Positions 1 to 7,673 of a stretch of 35,092 nt of DNA are shown here, in pieces; positions within the stretch are counted from its first letter, which is position 1, and every line of letters starts with the position of its first letter. This DNA comes from Planctomicrobium piriforme. GTDB lineage: Bacteria > Planctomycetota > Planctomycetia > Planctomycetales > Planctomycetaceae. The stretch lies in NCBI GenBank assembly GCA_945861445.1, contig CAMAVF010000019.1, positions 1 to 35,092 of the forward strand. The letters are read 5' to 3'. Made by a program: the position numbers and the translations under genes. The notes below the pieces were generated by a model. It searched no databases. It was given only the letters and a program-made list of their open reading frames with translations, and was not told the DNA's origin.

Positions 1-2
1 GG

Positions 3-131
3 TCGAATCGGAAGTACGAAACCGTAGATGATTTGTTTGATGCAGCCGAAACGGCCTGGCGAGCCACCTGCCTCGATACCGACATCGTCCGCACCGTCTG
101 TCACGCTCCCTACGCAGAAACGCGCTGGTAA
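3..131 (+). CDS. C-terminal end of a probable IS630-family transposase (partial, cut by window start)
   Basis: An open frame runs in from the left edge and stops at TAA 129-131, giving 42 residues. They begin SNRKYETVDDLFDAAETAW and end APYAETRW. The pattern 'SNR-x-[FY]...D...DA...AW...' followed by a short basic/aromatic tail resembles the C-terminus of IS630 (Tc1/mariner-like DDE) transposases, where it follows the last catalytic glutamate. The catalytic residues lie outside the window, so the assignment rests on this tail alone. I did not identify a terminal inverted repeat or TA target duplication in the short gap before the kinase gene. It could instead be another small-domain protein. 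Confidence 0.45.
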   Translation, partial: SNRKYETVDDLFDAAETAWRATCLDTDIVRTVCHAPYAETRW

Positions 132-166
132 TTATTGGGAATGGTATTAAAGGACGATATCGTAGG

Positions 167-1483
167 CTAATGCAGGTCGCGTCCGGTCAGCAGTTTTTCT
201 ACCGTGTCGCTGCGTGTCGCCATTTCGTGGACGCTGCGGCGGATCTCTTCCACATCGACCGTGCTGCGGGGGTAGGAATCCAGCATCACGAAATGGTCGC
301 GTCCTTCGACGCTGCGGATGGCCAGACCCCCGTGAGCGATTTCTGAATTCAGCCGCAGGGCAAATTCGTAGTAGCTGGGATCACTGGGGCAACAAATACT
401 GTAAATCAGCAGCAAGCGTTCGGCCGTGCTGTGTTTGCTGGGCTCGACAAACACCGTTTGATGACGTCCATCCGTCAGATTCAAACGCACGCGATAACTG
501 CCGTTTTCAGACTCCCAACTGACTCGGGGATCCTTGCCGAAGGCCTCTCGCAACAACCAGTCGACGTCTTGCAACTCGCCCAGGATGGCACTCAGTAATT
601 GAGCCGCGGCGACTCCGTTTTGCGGACGCTGTTCGGGAGCGTAGGCCATCAGCATGTTGACGCATTCGGCCATTTCGAGAGGAATCTCGGGCTGCAGCTT
701 TCGCAGGTTGGGAATGGGATCGTGCAGGACGGCGTGCATGAGCGCATTGAGACTTTTGCCGTCGAATGGGTAGGTTCCGGTCAACATCAGGAAGTACGTC
801 ACGCCGAGGGCATAGACGTCGCTGGCCGGTCCGGCAGGTTCACCGCGGAACAGTTCCGGTGCCATGAAATGGGGCGTCCCCATCAACCCCGCGGGAGCTC
901 CCTGCAATCCGGACAGGCGTTTGGCCAGCCCGAAGTCAGCCAGCTTGGGGAACCCCTGATGTGACATCAGAATGTTGTCGGGTTTCAGGTCCTGATGAAT
1001 CATGCTGGAGGCATGAGCCAGCGACAGTCCTTCGGAGATTTGATAGCAGATCCGCGTGGCGCGAATGGGCTCGAGCCGCCGTTCGGATCGAATCAGGTTA
1101 TGCAGCGACTGGCCGGGCAGGAATTCCATTTCCAGGAAGTGATACCCGTCCGCTTCGCCAATCGCATGCACGGTGACGATATGAGGGTGGACCAGGGAAG
1201 CGGCGGCGCGGCCTTCGTTTTGAAATCGCAGGACATAGTCACCATTGTCGATCACGACTTGAGGCGCGAGGATCTTCAATGCGACCGGGCGATGCAAATC
1301 CCGATGTTGCGCGAGGTAGACCCGGCCCATCGCGCCCCTGCCAAGAAAGGCTCGGATGTCATAGACGTCGAGTTCCCGGCCGAGGAGTTCGTCGACAGCG
1401 TGGGGGGCCGTTTCAGGCAGCGGCCCGCCGTGAGGCTGACCAGCATTGATCATTGTCTGTTCGAAGATTTCGGTTTCGGTCAC
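167..1483 (-). CDS. Soluble serine/threonine protein kinase with a C-terminal chaperone-like domain
   Basis: A 438-residue Hanks-type kinase that should phosphorylate Ser/Thr on unknown targets. Visible motifs: glycine-rich loop GRGAMGRV (about 48-55), ATP-anchoring lysine in VALKIL (K70), catalytic loop HQDLKPDN (163-170; the usual HRD arginine is glutamine), DFG (183-185), GTPHFMAPE (202-210) and SDVYALG (221-227). No membrane segment is visible, so it is probably cytoplasmic, unlike many planctomycete kinases with extracellular sensors. Residues about 305-438 form a separate alpha/beta region (ALRLNSEIAHGGLAIR, then YPRSTVDVEEIRRSV) that resembles the YbjN/type III secretion chaperone-like fold; that reading is inference. 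The start is a GTG at 1481-1483 with an AGAGG-type ribosome site about 10 nt upstream; an ATG at codon 11 is the alternative. It is transcribed away from the ABC transporter genes. Confidence 0.9.
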   Translation of the reverse strand: MTETEIFEQTMINAGQPHGGPLPETAPHAVDELLGRELDVYDIRAFLGRGAMGRVYLAQHRDLHRPVALKILAPQVVIDNGDYVLRFQNEGRAAASLVHPHIVTVHAIGEADGYHFLEMEFLPGQSLHNLIRSERRLEPIRATRICYQISEGLSLAHASSMIHQDLKPDNILMSHQGFPKLADFGLAKRLSGLQGAPAGLMGTPHFMAPELFRGEPAGPASDVYALGVTYFLMLTGTYPFDGKSLNALMHAVLHDPIPNLRKLQPEIPLEMAECVNMLMAYAPEQRPQNGVAAAQLLSAILGELQDVDWLLREAFGKDPRVSWESENGSYRVRLNLTDGRHQTVFVEPSKHSTAERLLLIYSICCPSDPSYYEFALRLNSEIAHGGLAIRSVEGRDHFVMLDSYPRSTVDVEEIRRSVHEMATRSDTVEKLLTGRDLH

Positions 1484-1650
1484 GTTGTACCGCCTCTTGT
1501 AAACCCTTGCATGTCCATCTCGTCAGAACATTCAGTTTACCTCGCCCGGGTGGACTTCACAGCGTCATTCGCTGGAGGGAGGGAAATCTTCAGCGGGAAG
1601 GAGGTAACGGGGGGAAAATTGCATGCTCTGTGAATTGGAGCGCAGCGACA

Positions 1651-1822
1651 TGCACTTCCCCCCTTTATAAGGGGGGGGGCCAGGGGGGGGGTACGAGCGT
1701 CTGGCGAGTTAGCTCTCGTGATGAAAGATGCCGTCATTGAATCAGCTTCTTTTCACTGTGCGCAGCTGTAACCAACTGGTATGCATTACCCCCCCGGCCC
1801 CCCTTTATAAAGGGGGGAGTTA
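1651..1822. repeat. Pair of inverted G/C-tract repeats bracketing about 95 bp
   Basis: Two related sequences lie in opposite orientation in the kinase/ABC divergent gap: 1651-1693 (CCCCCCTTTATAAGGGGG, then GGCC and AGGGGGGGG) and 1786-1822 (CCCCCCC, GG, CCCCCCTTTATAAAGGGGGG). Each copy also contains its own small palindrome around TTTATAA. The arrangement looks like a short non-autonomous element or a large cruciform. The rest of the 507-bp gap (1484-1990) shows no gene, and I found no convincing sigma-70 promoter for either flanking gene. Confidence 0.6.
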
Positions 1823-1990
1823 CGCTCAGTTTGGCAAACACTCCACACGTTAGCGGTCGCCCCCCCACGACACACCGCCGTTTGCGCTGGTGTGGACATG
1901 GTCTTCCTTTTCCGTTACAGCATAATTACTTGATGCTGAATCTGATGCTCTGGATACGACCACACTTGCCGATCCACTATGGGAGGCGAA

Positions 1991-3004
1991 ATGGCTGAGC
2001 CGCCGCCGTTGCTGGCTGTCGATAATCTGCGAACGTATTTTGACACCGAGGCCGGTGTGGCGCGGGCCGTGGATGGCGTCAGCTTTTCGATCTCGGCGGG
2101 CAAGACGTTGGCCGTGGTGGGCGAAAGTGGCTGCGGGAAGACCGTGACGGCACTCAGCATTTTGCAGTTGGTGCCGATGCCCCCCGGACGGTTCGAAAGT
2201 GGCGAAATCCGGTTCCAGGGGAAGAACATTCTGGGCTTGCCCCCCAAGGAACTCCGCAAGCTGCGGGGTGGCGACATCGCCATGATTTTCCAGGAACCGG
2301 CGACGAGCCTCAATCCGGTCTTCACGATCGGGTTCCAGGTGGGCGAAGCGATTCAACTGCATCGTCCTGAAGTCCCCCGCCACAAGGTCCGCGAGGAGGT
2401 GTTGAAGGCTCTCAAGTCCGTGCAGGTCAGCGACCCCGAACGGCGTCTCGATCAGTATCCGCACGAAATGTCGGGGGGCATGAAGCAGCGGATCATGATC
2501 GCCATGGCGCTGGCCTGCAAACCGCAGTTGCTGATTGCCGACGAACCCACGACCGCGGTTGACGTCACCATTCAGGCGCGGATTCTCGACCTGTTGCGCG
2601 ACATTCAGGCCGAGCATCACATGGCCATCCTGTTGATCACGCATGACCTGGGGGTCGTGGCGGAACTGGCCGATGATGTCGTGGTGATGTATGCCGGCAA
2701 GGTGATCGAGCAGGCGCCCGTCAACGAGCTGTTCAGCAATCCACGGCATCCGTATACGCTCGGACTGTTTGCCAGTCTGCCGCGTGTGGACGAAACCAAG
2801 AGCCGGCTGGAAACGATCGAAGGGAGTGTCCCGCCGGCGACGCATTTCCCCGAAGGGTGTCGCTTTCGTGAACGCTGCAAATGGGCCGGTCCGGAGTGCG
2901 TCAAGGAGCCCCCCTTGTTGCAGATCGGCGGCGGGCACACTGTCGCCTGCTGGTATCACGAAACCATTGCCAGTCAACGATCTGTCAGTTCAGGAGCCAA
3001 GTGA
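1991..3004 (+). CDS. dppD: Peptide ABC transporter ATPase, OppD/DppD type
   Basis: First of two ATP-hydrolysing subunits of a dipeptide/oligopeptide importer, acting on the inner face of the cytoplasmic membrane. In the 337-residue protein: Walker A GESGCGKT (44-51), Q-loop glutamine 101, signature SGGMKQR (161-167), Walker [10 protein letters not shown] (180-188), and switch histidine 218 in ITHDLG. The C-terminal extension typical of Opp/Dpp ATPases starts at RHPYTLGL (252-259). It carries cysteines 290, 296, 303 and 320, spaced C-x5-C-x6-C-x16-C, matching the iron-sulfur site reported in DppD proteins. An ATG exists 12 bases upstream, but ATG 1991 is preceded by GGGAGG at 1981-1986, so I chose it. 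The stop overlaps the start of the next gene (ATGA). Substrate range cannot be read from sequence; dpp versus opp is a naming choice. Confidence 0.92.
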   Translation: MAEPPPLLAVDNLRTYFDTEAGVARAVDGVSFSISAGKTLAVVGESGCGKTVTALSILQLVPMPPGRFESGEIRFQGKNILGLPPKELRKLRGGDIAMIFQEPATSLNPVFTIGFQVGEAIQLHRPEVPRHKVREEVLKALKSVQVSDPERRLDQYPHEMSGGMKQRIMIAMALACKPQLLIADEPTTAVDVTIQARILDLLRDIQAEHHMAILLITHDLGVVAELADDVVVMYAGKVIEQAPVNELFSNPRHPYTLGLFASLPRVDETKSRLETIEGSVPPATHFPEGCRFRERCKWAGPECVKEPPLLQIGGGHTVACWYHETIASQRSVSSGAK

Positions 3005-4095
3005 TGACGACTGCCACCCCCGCTGCCGCGAAGTCGCCGGCGGTTCCTGCACTCCCGTCGCCCGCTGGGGAAGTGCTGCTAAAAGTCACGAATCTGGTCA
3101 AGCATTTCCCGGTGCGCGGCGGGATCTTCCGGACGGTCAAGGATTGGGTCAAGGCCGTCGACGGCGTCAGCTTTCAAATTGACGCCAGCCAGACCATGGG
3201 GCTGGTCGGTGAGAGTGGCTGTGGCAAGACGACCGTCGGCCGTTCCCTGTTGCGGCTGATCCCCGGAGCGACGGGCGAAGTCCTCTATCACGGTGTCGAT
3301 CTGTTGAAACTGAGCCGTTCACAAATTCGGCCATTGCGCGAACACCTGCAGATCATCTTTCAAGATCCTTATGGATCTTTGAATCCGCGAATGACGATCG
3401 CCCAGATTGTCGGCGAACCACTGAGCCTGCATCAGCGAATGCGCGGTAAGACGCTGCGGGCAGAAGTTTCGCAGTTGATTGAAACCGTGGGCTTAAAATC
3501 CCATGTCCTCGATCGCTACCCTCACGAATTCTCCGGTGGTCAGCGGCAGCGGATTGGTATCGCGCGGGCATTGGCTCTGAAGCCGTCATTCATCGTCTGC
3601 GACGAACCGACCAGCGCCCTGGATGTTTCGATCCGGGCGCAGATCGTGAACTTACTGCAGGATTTGCAACAGTCGCGTGGATTGAGCTACCTGATGATCA
3701 GCCACGACCTGGGTGTCGTGCGGCACATCAGCCAGAGCGTGGCGGTGATGTATCTGGGGAAAATTGTCGAGCAGGCGCCGACGGAAGATCTCTATCAGAA
3801 TGCCCGGCACCCTTACACGGCGGTGTTGCTGTCGGCGATTCCGGTTCCCAACCCCAAGCTGCGGGCAGACGCTCGCCAGCGAGTGCGGACACAGGATACC
3901 GAGGACTCGGTTCCGTCACCGATCCACGTCCCGACTGGCTGCGCGTTTCATCCCCGGTGTCCGCTGTATGCGGCCAAAGGGAAGCCAGAACAGTGCCGGA
4001 CAGCGATGCCGGAATTGCTACCGCTGGCCGGGAATCCCCAGCATGCGGTGCGCTGTCACTTCCCCGACGACACGGTATTCTCGGTCACGAAGTGA
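3004..4095 (+). CDS. dppF: Peptide ABC transporter ATPase, OppF/DppF type
   Basis: Second ATPase of the pair, 363 residues. Motifs: Walker A GESGCGKT (69-76), Q-loop IIFQDPYGSLNP (117-128), signature SGGQRQR (177-183), Walker B FIVCDEPTSALD (196-207), and switch histidine 234 in ISHDLG. The oligopeptide-transporter C-terminal region includes ARHPYTAVLL and cysteines 313, 319, 331 and 351, a second likely iron-sulfur site. The frame is open further upstream, but the ATG at 3004 overlaps the preceding stop codon by one base and has AGGAG at 2992-2996, so translational coupling with dppD is likely. The two ATPases should form a heterodimer. No permease or substrate-binding protein gene lies within reach, so the membrane partners must be encoded elsewhere. 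Confidence 0.93.
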   Translation: MTTATPAAAKSPAVPALPSPAGEVLLKVTNLVKHFPVRGGIFRTVKDWVKAVDGVSFQIDASQTMGLVGESGCGKTTVGRSLLRLIPGATGEVLYHGVDLLKLSRSQIRPLREHLQIIFQDPYGSLNPRMTIAQIVGEPLSLHQRMRGKTLRAEVSQLIETVGLKSHVLDRYPHEFSGGQRQRIGIARALALKPSFIVCDEPTSALDVSIRAQIVNLLQDLQQSRGLSYLMISHDLGVVRHISQSVAVMYLGKIVEQAPTEDLYQNARHPYTAVLLSAIPVPNPKLRADARQRVRTQDTEDSVPSPIHVPTGCAFHPRCPLYAAKGKPEQCRTAMPELLPLAGNPQHAVRCHFPDDTVFSVTK

Positions 4096-4122
4096 CCGTC
4101 GTGGGATGGGTCTGGAGACCCA
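4083..4122. terminator. Two short hairpins between convergent genes
   Basis: GGTCAC-GAA-GTGACC (4083-4097) contains the dppF stop codon. It is followed by TGGGTC-TGGA-GACCCA (4107-4122). Neither has a clear T-run, so this is a possible bidirectional terminator for dppF and the convergent aminotransferase gene, not a firm one. Confidence 0.4.
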
Positions 4123-4146
4123 CGCTATAGCCGCCCGCTTGGTGAT

Positions 4147-5508
4147 TTACTTCACCAGTCCGTCCGCGCGCAGCAAATCGATCGCCTTCGAAAATCCAAT
4201 GACTGTCTTCTCGATGTCGTCGGCAGTGTGGGCGGCCGACAGCATCGCCCTCCAGCCGAAGAAGTCGATGCCGTTCAACAGCAGTGCGCAGCGGAAGGCA
4301 TGTGACAGCACGGGATCGCGTTTGGAATCCAGCTTGTCGAGGCGATTGTCGCAGGGAATAAATGAGTCGTCGGTGGCTCGCGGGCCGTCGTAATCAGTCA
4401 GAACTGAAAGCATCGAGAACTCGCCATAAGCGATCCAGTTGACTCCGCGTTGCGTAAACATTCCGTTCAAGGCCGCTCGCAGTTGACGCCCCAGCTCATT
4501 GGCCTGGCGAGTCGGTTCGCCTTGTTGCACCAGCTTCAAGGCGGCGATACCGGCTGCGGCCGAGAGTGGATTGCCGTTGTAGGTGCCGGGATGGCGCATC
4601 TTTTGGCCGTGCGGGTTGTCGAACTCCAGTGCATTCATGATGTCGGCACGGCCGCCGACGGCTCCGCCGGGCAGACCACCGGCGAGGATTTTCGCCAGCG
4701 TCGTCAGATCGGGTTTGATCCCATAATGTTCCTGGGAACCACCGGGAGAAACTCGGAAGCCTGTAATCACTTCATCCATGATCAGCAGCACGCCACGTTC
4801 GGCGGTCAGCTTGCGCAGCCCCTGCAGGAACTCGCCCCGCATCGGAACCAGGCTCCAGTGGCCGCCGGTCCCTTCGAAGATCAAACAGGCCGGGTGATGT
4901 TCATCGAGGGCCTTGGCGACTGCCGTCAAATCGTTCGGGGGAATGACGACCAGATCCTGCAGCACGCCGCCGGTCACTCCCGGCATGGCGACGCTGTCAT
5001 AGGGCGCATCGGCAGCCGGCATCAGCCAGTCATGCCAACCGTGAAAATGACCCAGGAACTTCAGGATTTTGGGCCGACCGGTCACGATGCGCGCCAGCCG
5101 CAAAGCCATCAGCGTGGCTTCGGTCCCGCTGTTCGTGAACCGGATGCGTTCGACTGACGGCATCAATTGCCGAACACATTCACCCCATTCCAGTTCCAAC
5201 TGATGATTGGCCCCGAGATGAGTTCCGCGGGCGACCTGCTTCGCGACGGCCTCGACGACAGCGGGGTGGCTGTGACCCAGGATCAGGGAACCGTGGCCCA
5301 TCCAATAGTCGATGATCTCGTGACCATCGACATCGTACTTTTTGGAACCCATGGCCCGATCGATATAGACCGGGAAGGGCTTCAAATAGCGGCTGTCGTG
5401 CGTGACGCCGTTCGGGAAGACCATCCGGCCTTGTTCGAACAATTTCGCCGACGTGGGGAACCGTTCACGATAGGCCGCTTCGATTTTTGCGGAGGAGGTC
5501 GCTGCCAT
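4147..5508 (-). CDS. Class III aminotransferase of the glutamate-1-semialdehyde 2,1-aminomutase type
   Basis: A 453-residue PLP enzyme. Visible: a substrate/cofactor region with TNSGTEATLMALRLAR (125-140), HFHGWHD (154-160), the PLP-ring aspartate in IMDEVITGF (D245), and the Schiff-base lysine in LAKILAGGLPGGAVGG (K273). True HemL makes 5-aminolevulinate for tetrapyrroles. This protein carries the fold but differs from the canonical LGKIIGGGLPVGAYGG and is longer than typical HemL (about 430), so it may be a paralog acting on another substrate; I leave the symbol blank. The frame is open up to 5655, but that extension translates a 9-bp tandem repeat (ISP repeated) and overlaps the upstream gene. 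ATG 5506-5508, beginning MAATSSAKIEAAY, is the sensible start. Probably last gene of a minus-strand operon with HIT and DUF3500. Confidence 0.87.
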   Translation of the reverse strand: MAATSSAKIEAAYRERFPTSAKLFEQGRMVFPNGVTHDSRYLKPFPVYIDRAMGSKKYDVDGHEIIDYWMGHGSLILGHSHPAVVEAVAKQVARGTHLGANHQLELEWGECVRQLMPSVERIRFTNSGTEATLMALRLARIVTGRPKILKFLGHFHGWHDWLMPAADAPYDSVAMPGVTGGVLQDLVVIPPNDLTAVAKALDEHHPACLIFEGTGGHWSLVPMRGEFLQGLRKLTAERGVLLIMDEVITGFRVSPGGSQEHYGIKPDLTTLAKILAGGLPGGAVGGRADIMNALEFDNPHGQKMRHPGTYNGNPLSAAAGIAALKLVQQGEPTRQANELGRQLRAALNGMFTQRGVNWIAYGEFSMLSVLTDYDGPRATDDSFIPCDNRLDKLDSKRDPVLSHAFRCALLLNGIDFFGWRAMLSAAHTADDIEKTVIGFSKAIDLLRADGLVK

Positions 5509-5533
5509 GATGGGATACCGTATTGTTCCATAC

Positions 5534-5610
5534 GTCCCATCCGTGTCTTCGCTGTGGATGGGACTTATGGGACTTATGGGACTTATGGGACTTATGGGAC
5601 TTATGGGACC
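5534..5610. repeat. 9-bp tandem repeat GGGACTTAT, about 5.7 copies, next to a 9-bp inverted repeat
   Basis: Positions 5560-5610 read as five perfect copies of GGGACTTAT plus a partial GGGACC. Just upstream, GTCCCATCC (5534-5542) and GGATGGGAC (5556-5564) form a hairpin that runs into the first repeat unit. It lies in the 118-bp gap between the DUF3500 and aminotransferase genes. A degenerate array of the same unit occurs at 15492-15527. Confidence 0.85.
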
Positions 5611-5626
5611 GCAATAGCAACACAGC

Positions 5627-6652
5627 TTACTTGGCAACCGGAATGTTGAAGTCACCCGCGAGCTGACGCCACATGGAATGCACGTGATTGGCCGAGTTCT
5701 GCGTGTTGTTGTACTCGATCACGAAGGTTGGGCCCTGGATACGGTAGTAGTGCCGCTGATTGCGGTCCTGGTCGCCCCACCACGCAAAATGGATGTTGTC
5801 GACACCAGCCGCATTGACTTCATCGCGGCGCGTTTTTTCGATATCTGCCGGCATGTTCTTGAGATATTCCGTCATAACCTTGGCGAGCAACTCCTTCTGG
5901 TCGGCGCTCATGGCGGAGGCCTTCAAACCGACGGGAGCCGTCTTTTCCGGCTGCGCTACGCCGCCGCCACGCAAGTCGTCAGGGGCCTTCTTGTCGACCC
6001 AGACGATCTTCAGTTGCTCGGGGGTCGATAACTTCAGAATCTGGCGGGCGAGATCTTCTTCAGCACCCAGCACGCGAATGGAACGCTCGGGGCCCGCGTC
6101 GACCAGTCCGGGATTGGCACCGAAGAATTCGGGCGTGCTGGCGACGACTTGACCTTCCTTGACGCTGAAATTCAAGGACACGTGATGACCTTCAACTCGC
6201 CAACCCCAGGTTCCCGTGAGTGCCGGGGTGCCGAAGACGCTGAAGTAGTATTTTCGCGGATCACGACGTTCGCGGCGTTCAGCCCGATCACCGGGTTCCA
6301 GCAGATAAAGGATTTCTTCCAATCCCATAATGTCCAGCGTCTGGGCATAACCAGCCGGCGACAAGCCCGTTTGCAGCAGGGCCTGGGCACGACGCAGGGG
6401 CTCCCCTTCCAGATCGCGAATGGGCAGCCCTTTTCGCACGCGGGGAATAAAATGCCAGTTCAGCCGTTCGGGGTCGTCGTAACCGAACTTGGCCAGTTGA
6501 GCCTGTTGCGGAGTCAGGGAACCCAAGAAGGCGTTCGCGGCTTCGGTCATGGCCTTGCCTGAAGCCTCGGTCTTGCCAGCCTGTGCCCGGAGGGCAGCGA
6601 CCATGACCGTGCCGACGATTAACATCGCTGCGAGCGTTTTCCAGCGTTGCAT
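5627..6652 (-). CDS. Secreted DUF3500 family protein
   Basis: A 341-residue protein with a signal peptide (hydrophobic stretch about 6-22, cleavage likely after ALRAQA near residue 25). The body matches the DUF3500 family of unknown function. Recognisable segments are YYFSVFGTP, WGWRVEGHHVSLNF (substrate-like core), STPEFFGANP, and near the end IHFAWWGDQDRNQRHYYRIQGPTF-type sequence followed by EYNNTQNSANHVHSMWR. The conserved histidines and tryptophans (GHHVSLNF, FAWWG, NHVHS) suggest a metal or ligand site, which is inference. The ATG at 6652 has GAGGAA about 7 nt upstream. It follows the HIT gene by 33 bp on the same strand, so the two are likely co-transcribed. No enzymatic activity can be assigned from sequence. 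Confidence 0.85.
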   Translation of the reverse strand: MQRWKTLAAMLIVGTVMVAALRAQAGKTEASGKAMTEAANAFLGSLTPQQAQLAKFGYDDPERLNWHFIPRVRKGLPIRDLEGEPLRRAQALLQTGLSPAGYAQTLDIMGLEEILYLLEPGDRAERRERRDPRKYYFSVFGTPALTGTWGWRVEGHHVSLNFSVKEGQVVASTPEFFGANPGLVDAGPERSIRVLGAEEDLARQILKLSTPEQLKIVWVDKKAPDDLRGGGVAQPEKTAPVGLKASAMSADQKELLAKVMTEYLKNMPADIEKTRRDEVNAAGVDNIHFAWWGDQDRNQRHYYRIQGPTFVIEYNNTQNSANHVHSMWRQLAGDFNIPVAK

Positions 6653-6685
6653 AGAAGATTCCTCGTGGTGCAGTGTTTCGAAAAG

Positions 6686-7033
6686 TCAACCAGGCGGCCA
6701 ATTCAACGGTCGGCCACCCAATAAGTGCAGATGCAGGTGGTCCACAGATTGACCACCCCAGGGACCGCAATTCACAATGATGCGATATCCCTGTTCCAGA
6801 CCCAGTTGGGCGGCGATCTTGGAGACCGTTAATAAGAGATGCCCGGCCAGTGCCTGATCGTTGTCAGTCAGTTGCGCGGCCGAGGGGATTTCCTGTTTTG
6901 GGATCACCAGAATGTGAATCGGAGCTTGCGGGTGGACATCGTGAAAAGCCAGGCACAGATCGTCTTCGTAGACGATTTTTGCGGGGATTTCCCGATCGAT
7001 GATACGTTTGAAGATCGTTTTTGGACCCGACAT
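6686..7033 (-). CDS. hinT: HIT-family nucleotide hydrolase, HINT branch
   Basis: A 115-residue cytoplasmic protein of the histidine-triad superfamily. HINT enzymes hydrolyse purine nucleoside phosphoramidates and aminoacyl-adenylates. Seen here: [18 protein letters not shown] at the N-terminus, [12 protein letters not shown] (38-49), the nucleotide-binding [10 protein letters not shown] segment (88-97), and the catalytic triad in [11 protein letters not shown] (H99, H101, H103). It ends in NWPPG, as HINT1-like proteins do. Length is normal for HINT. A GTG lies one codon upstream; I chose ATG 7031-7033. It is first in a probable minus-strand operon with the DUF3500 gene. The gap to the divergent giant gene probably holds both promoters. 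Confidence 0.93.
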   Translation of the reverse strand: MSGPKTIFKRIIDREIPAKIVYEDDLCLAFHDVHPQAPIHILVIPKQEIPSAAQLTDNDQALAGHLLLTVSKIAAQLGLEQGYRIIVNCGPWGGQSVDHLHLHLLGGRPLNWPPG

Positions 7034-7673
7034 CACGCCCCCCGATTAACTCCGAGTCAATCGCCATGATTTGCTGGAACTGCAAATCTCGAATCACTTT
7101 AGCATTTGGGTGCAGCCAACACAATCTTCGCTGGACGGGTGTCAAAACACCGGGGGACGCGTTCGCTGCCACCCGGGTGCCGAATCTAACGATAAAGCCT
7201 GATTTAGCGGTCAGCACAGAGACACTGCCACCGTGGTAACTTCTTACCACCACTGGGGCTTAGAGTCCGAACGCGAGGCGAAATCGTTGCAGGCGTAATG
7301 GACGCTTCGGATCTTGAAGAAAAACGATTCATTTTGATTTGACATCGTCCGAGTCGTAGGGATTAGGACGCCGCTACCGGTGACATTCACGGTAGCGTGA
7401 ATAGGGAGACGACCTAACAAAGGCAGAAAAAGAGCGTCTCGCGCCACAGGTCTCGGCGCGGATTGTGTGTTTGGAATTCCGGAATAGTGGGTGAAATTGC
7501 ACAGCGGTGTCTGGCTGGGTCTTCCGGTTGGGAACCAATCTTTCTCGAAGTCCGTCTAGTAGATTCAGCATTCCCGTTTCAATTTGACAGGCCAGTCAGT
7601 CAGACCGGCAATCGATACTGCGGGACGTAGATCGCACCTCCACTTTCGTTTTGCAAGTAATAGGACAGCCGCA
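7034..7673. other. Divergent intergenic region with hairpins, upstream of the giant gene
   Basis: No believable gene in these 640 bp. Three hairpins are visible: GTGGTAA-CTTC-TTACCAC (7233-7250), CGCTACCG (7372-7379) pairing with CGGTAGCG (7390-7397), and ATTCACG (7385-7391) pairing with CGTGAAT (7396-7402). The last two share bases and cannot form together. A TTGACA (7339-7344) lies nearby but has only a weak -10 candidate. Promoters for hinT (-) and the giant gene (+) should be in here, unplaced. Confidence 0.4.

Noticed and set aside
1850-2977. 375-codon minus-strand frame opposite dppD
   Set aside because: The plus strand encodes a fully conserved ABC ATPase; the antisense translation is His/Arg/Gln-rich with no motif.
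4147-5508. Calling the aminotransferase HemL (tetrapyrrole biosynthesis)
   Set aside because: The lysine motif and length deviate from typical HemL and there are no other heme genes nearby; a paralog is as likely, so no symbol was given.
5560-5610. CRISPR-like array
   Set aside because: The units are 9 bp and contiguous with no spacers, so this is a simple tandem repeat.
5509-5655. 49-codon N-terminal extension of the aminotransferase with ISP repeats
   Set aside because: The extension translates an intergenic 9-bp tandem array and overlaps the end of DUF3500; the family start is at 5508.
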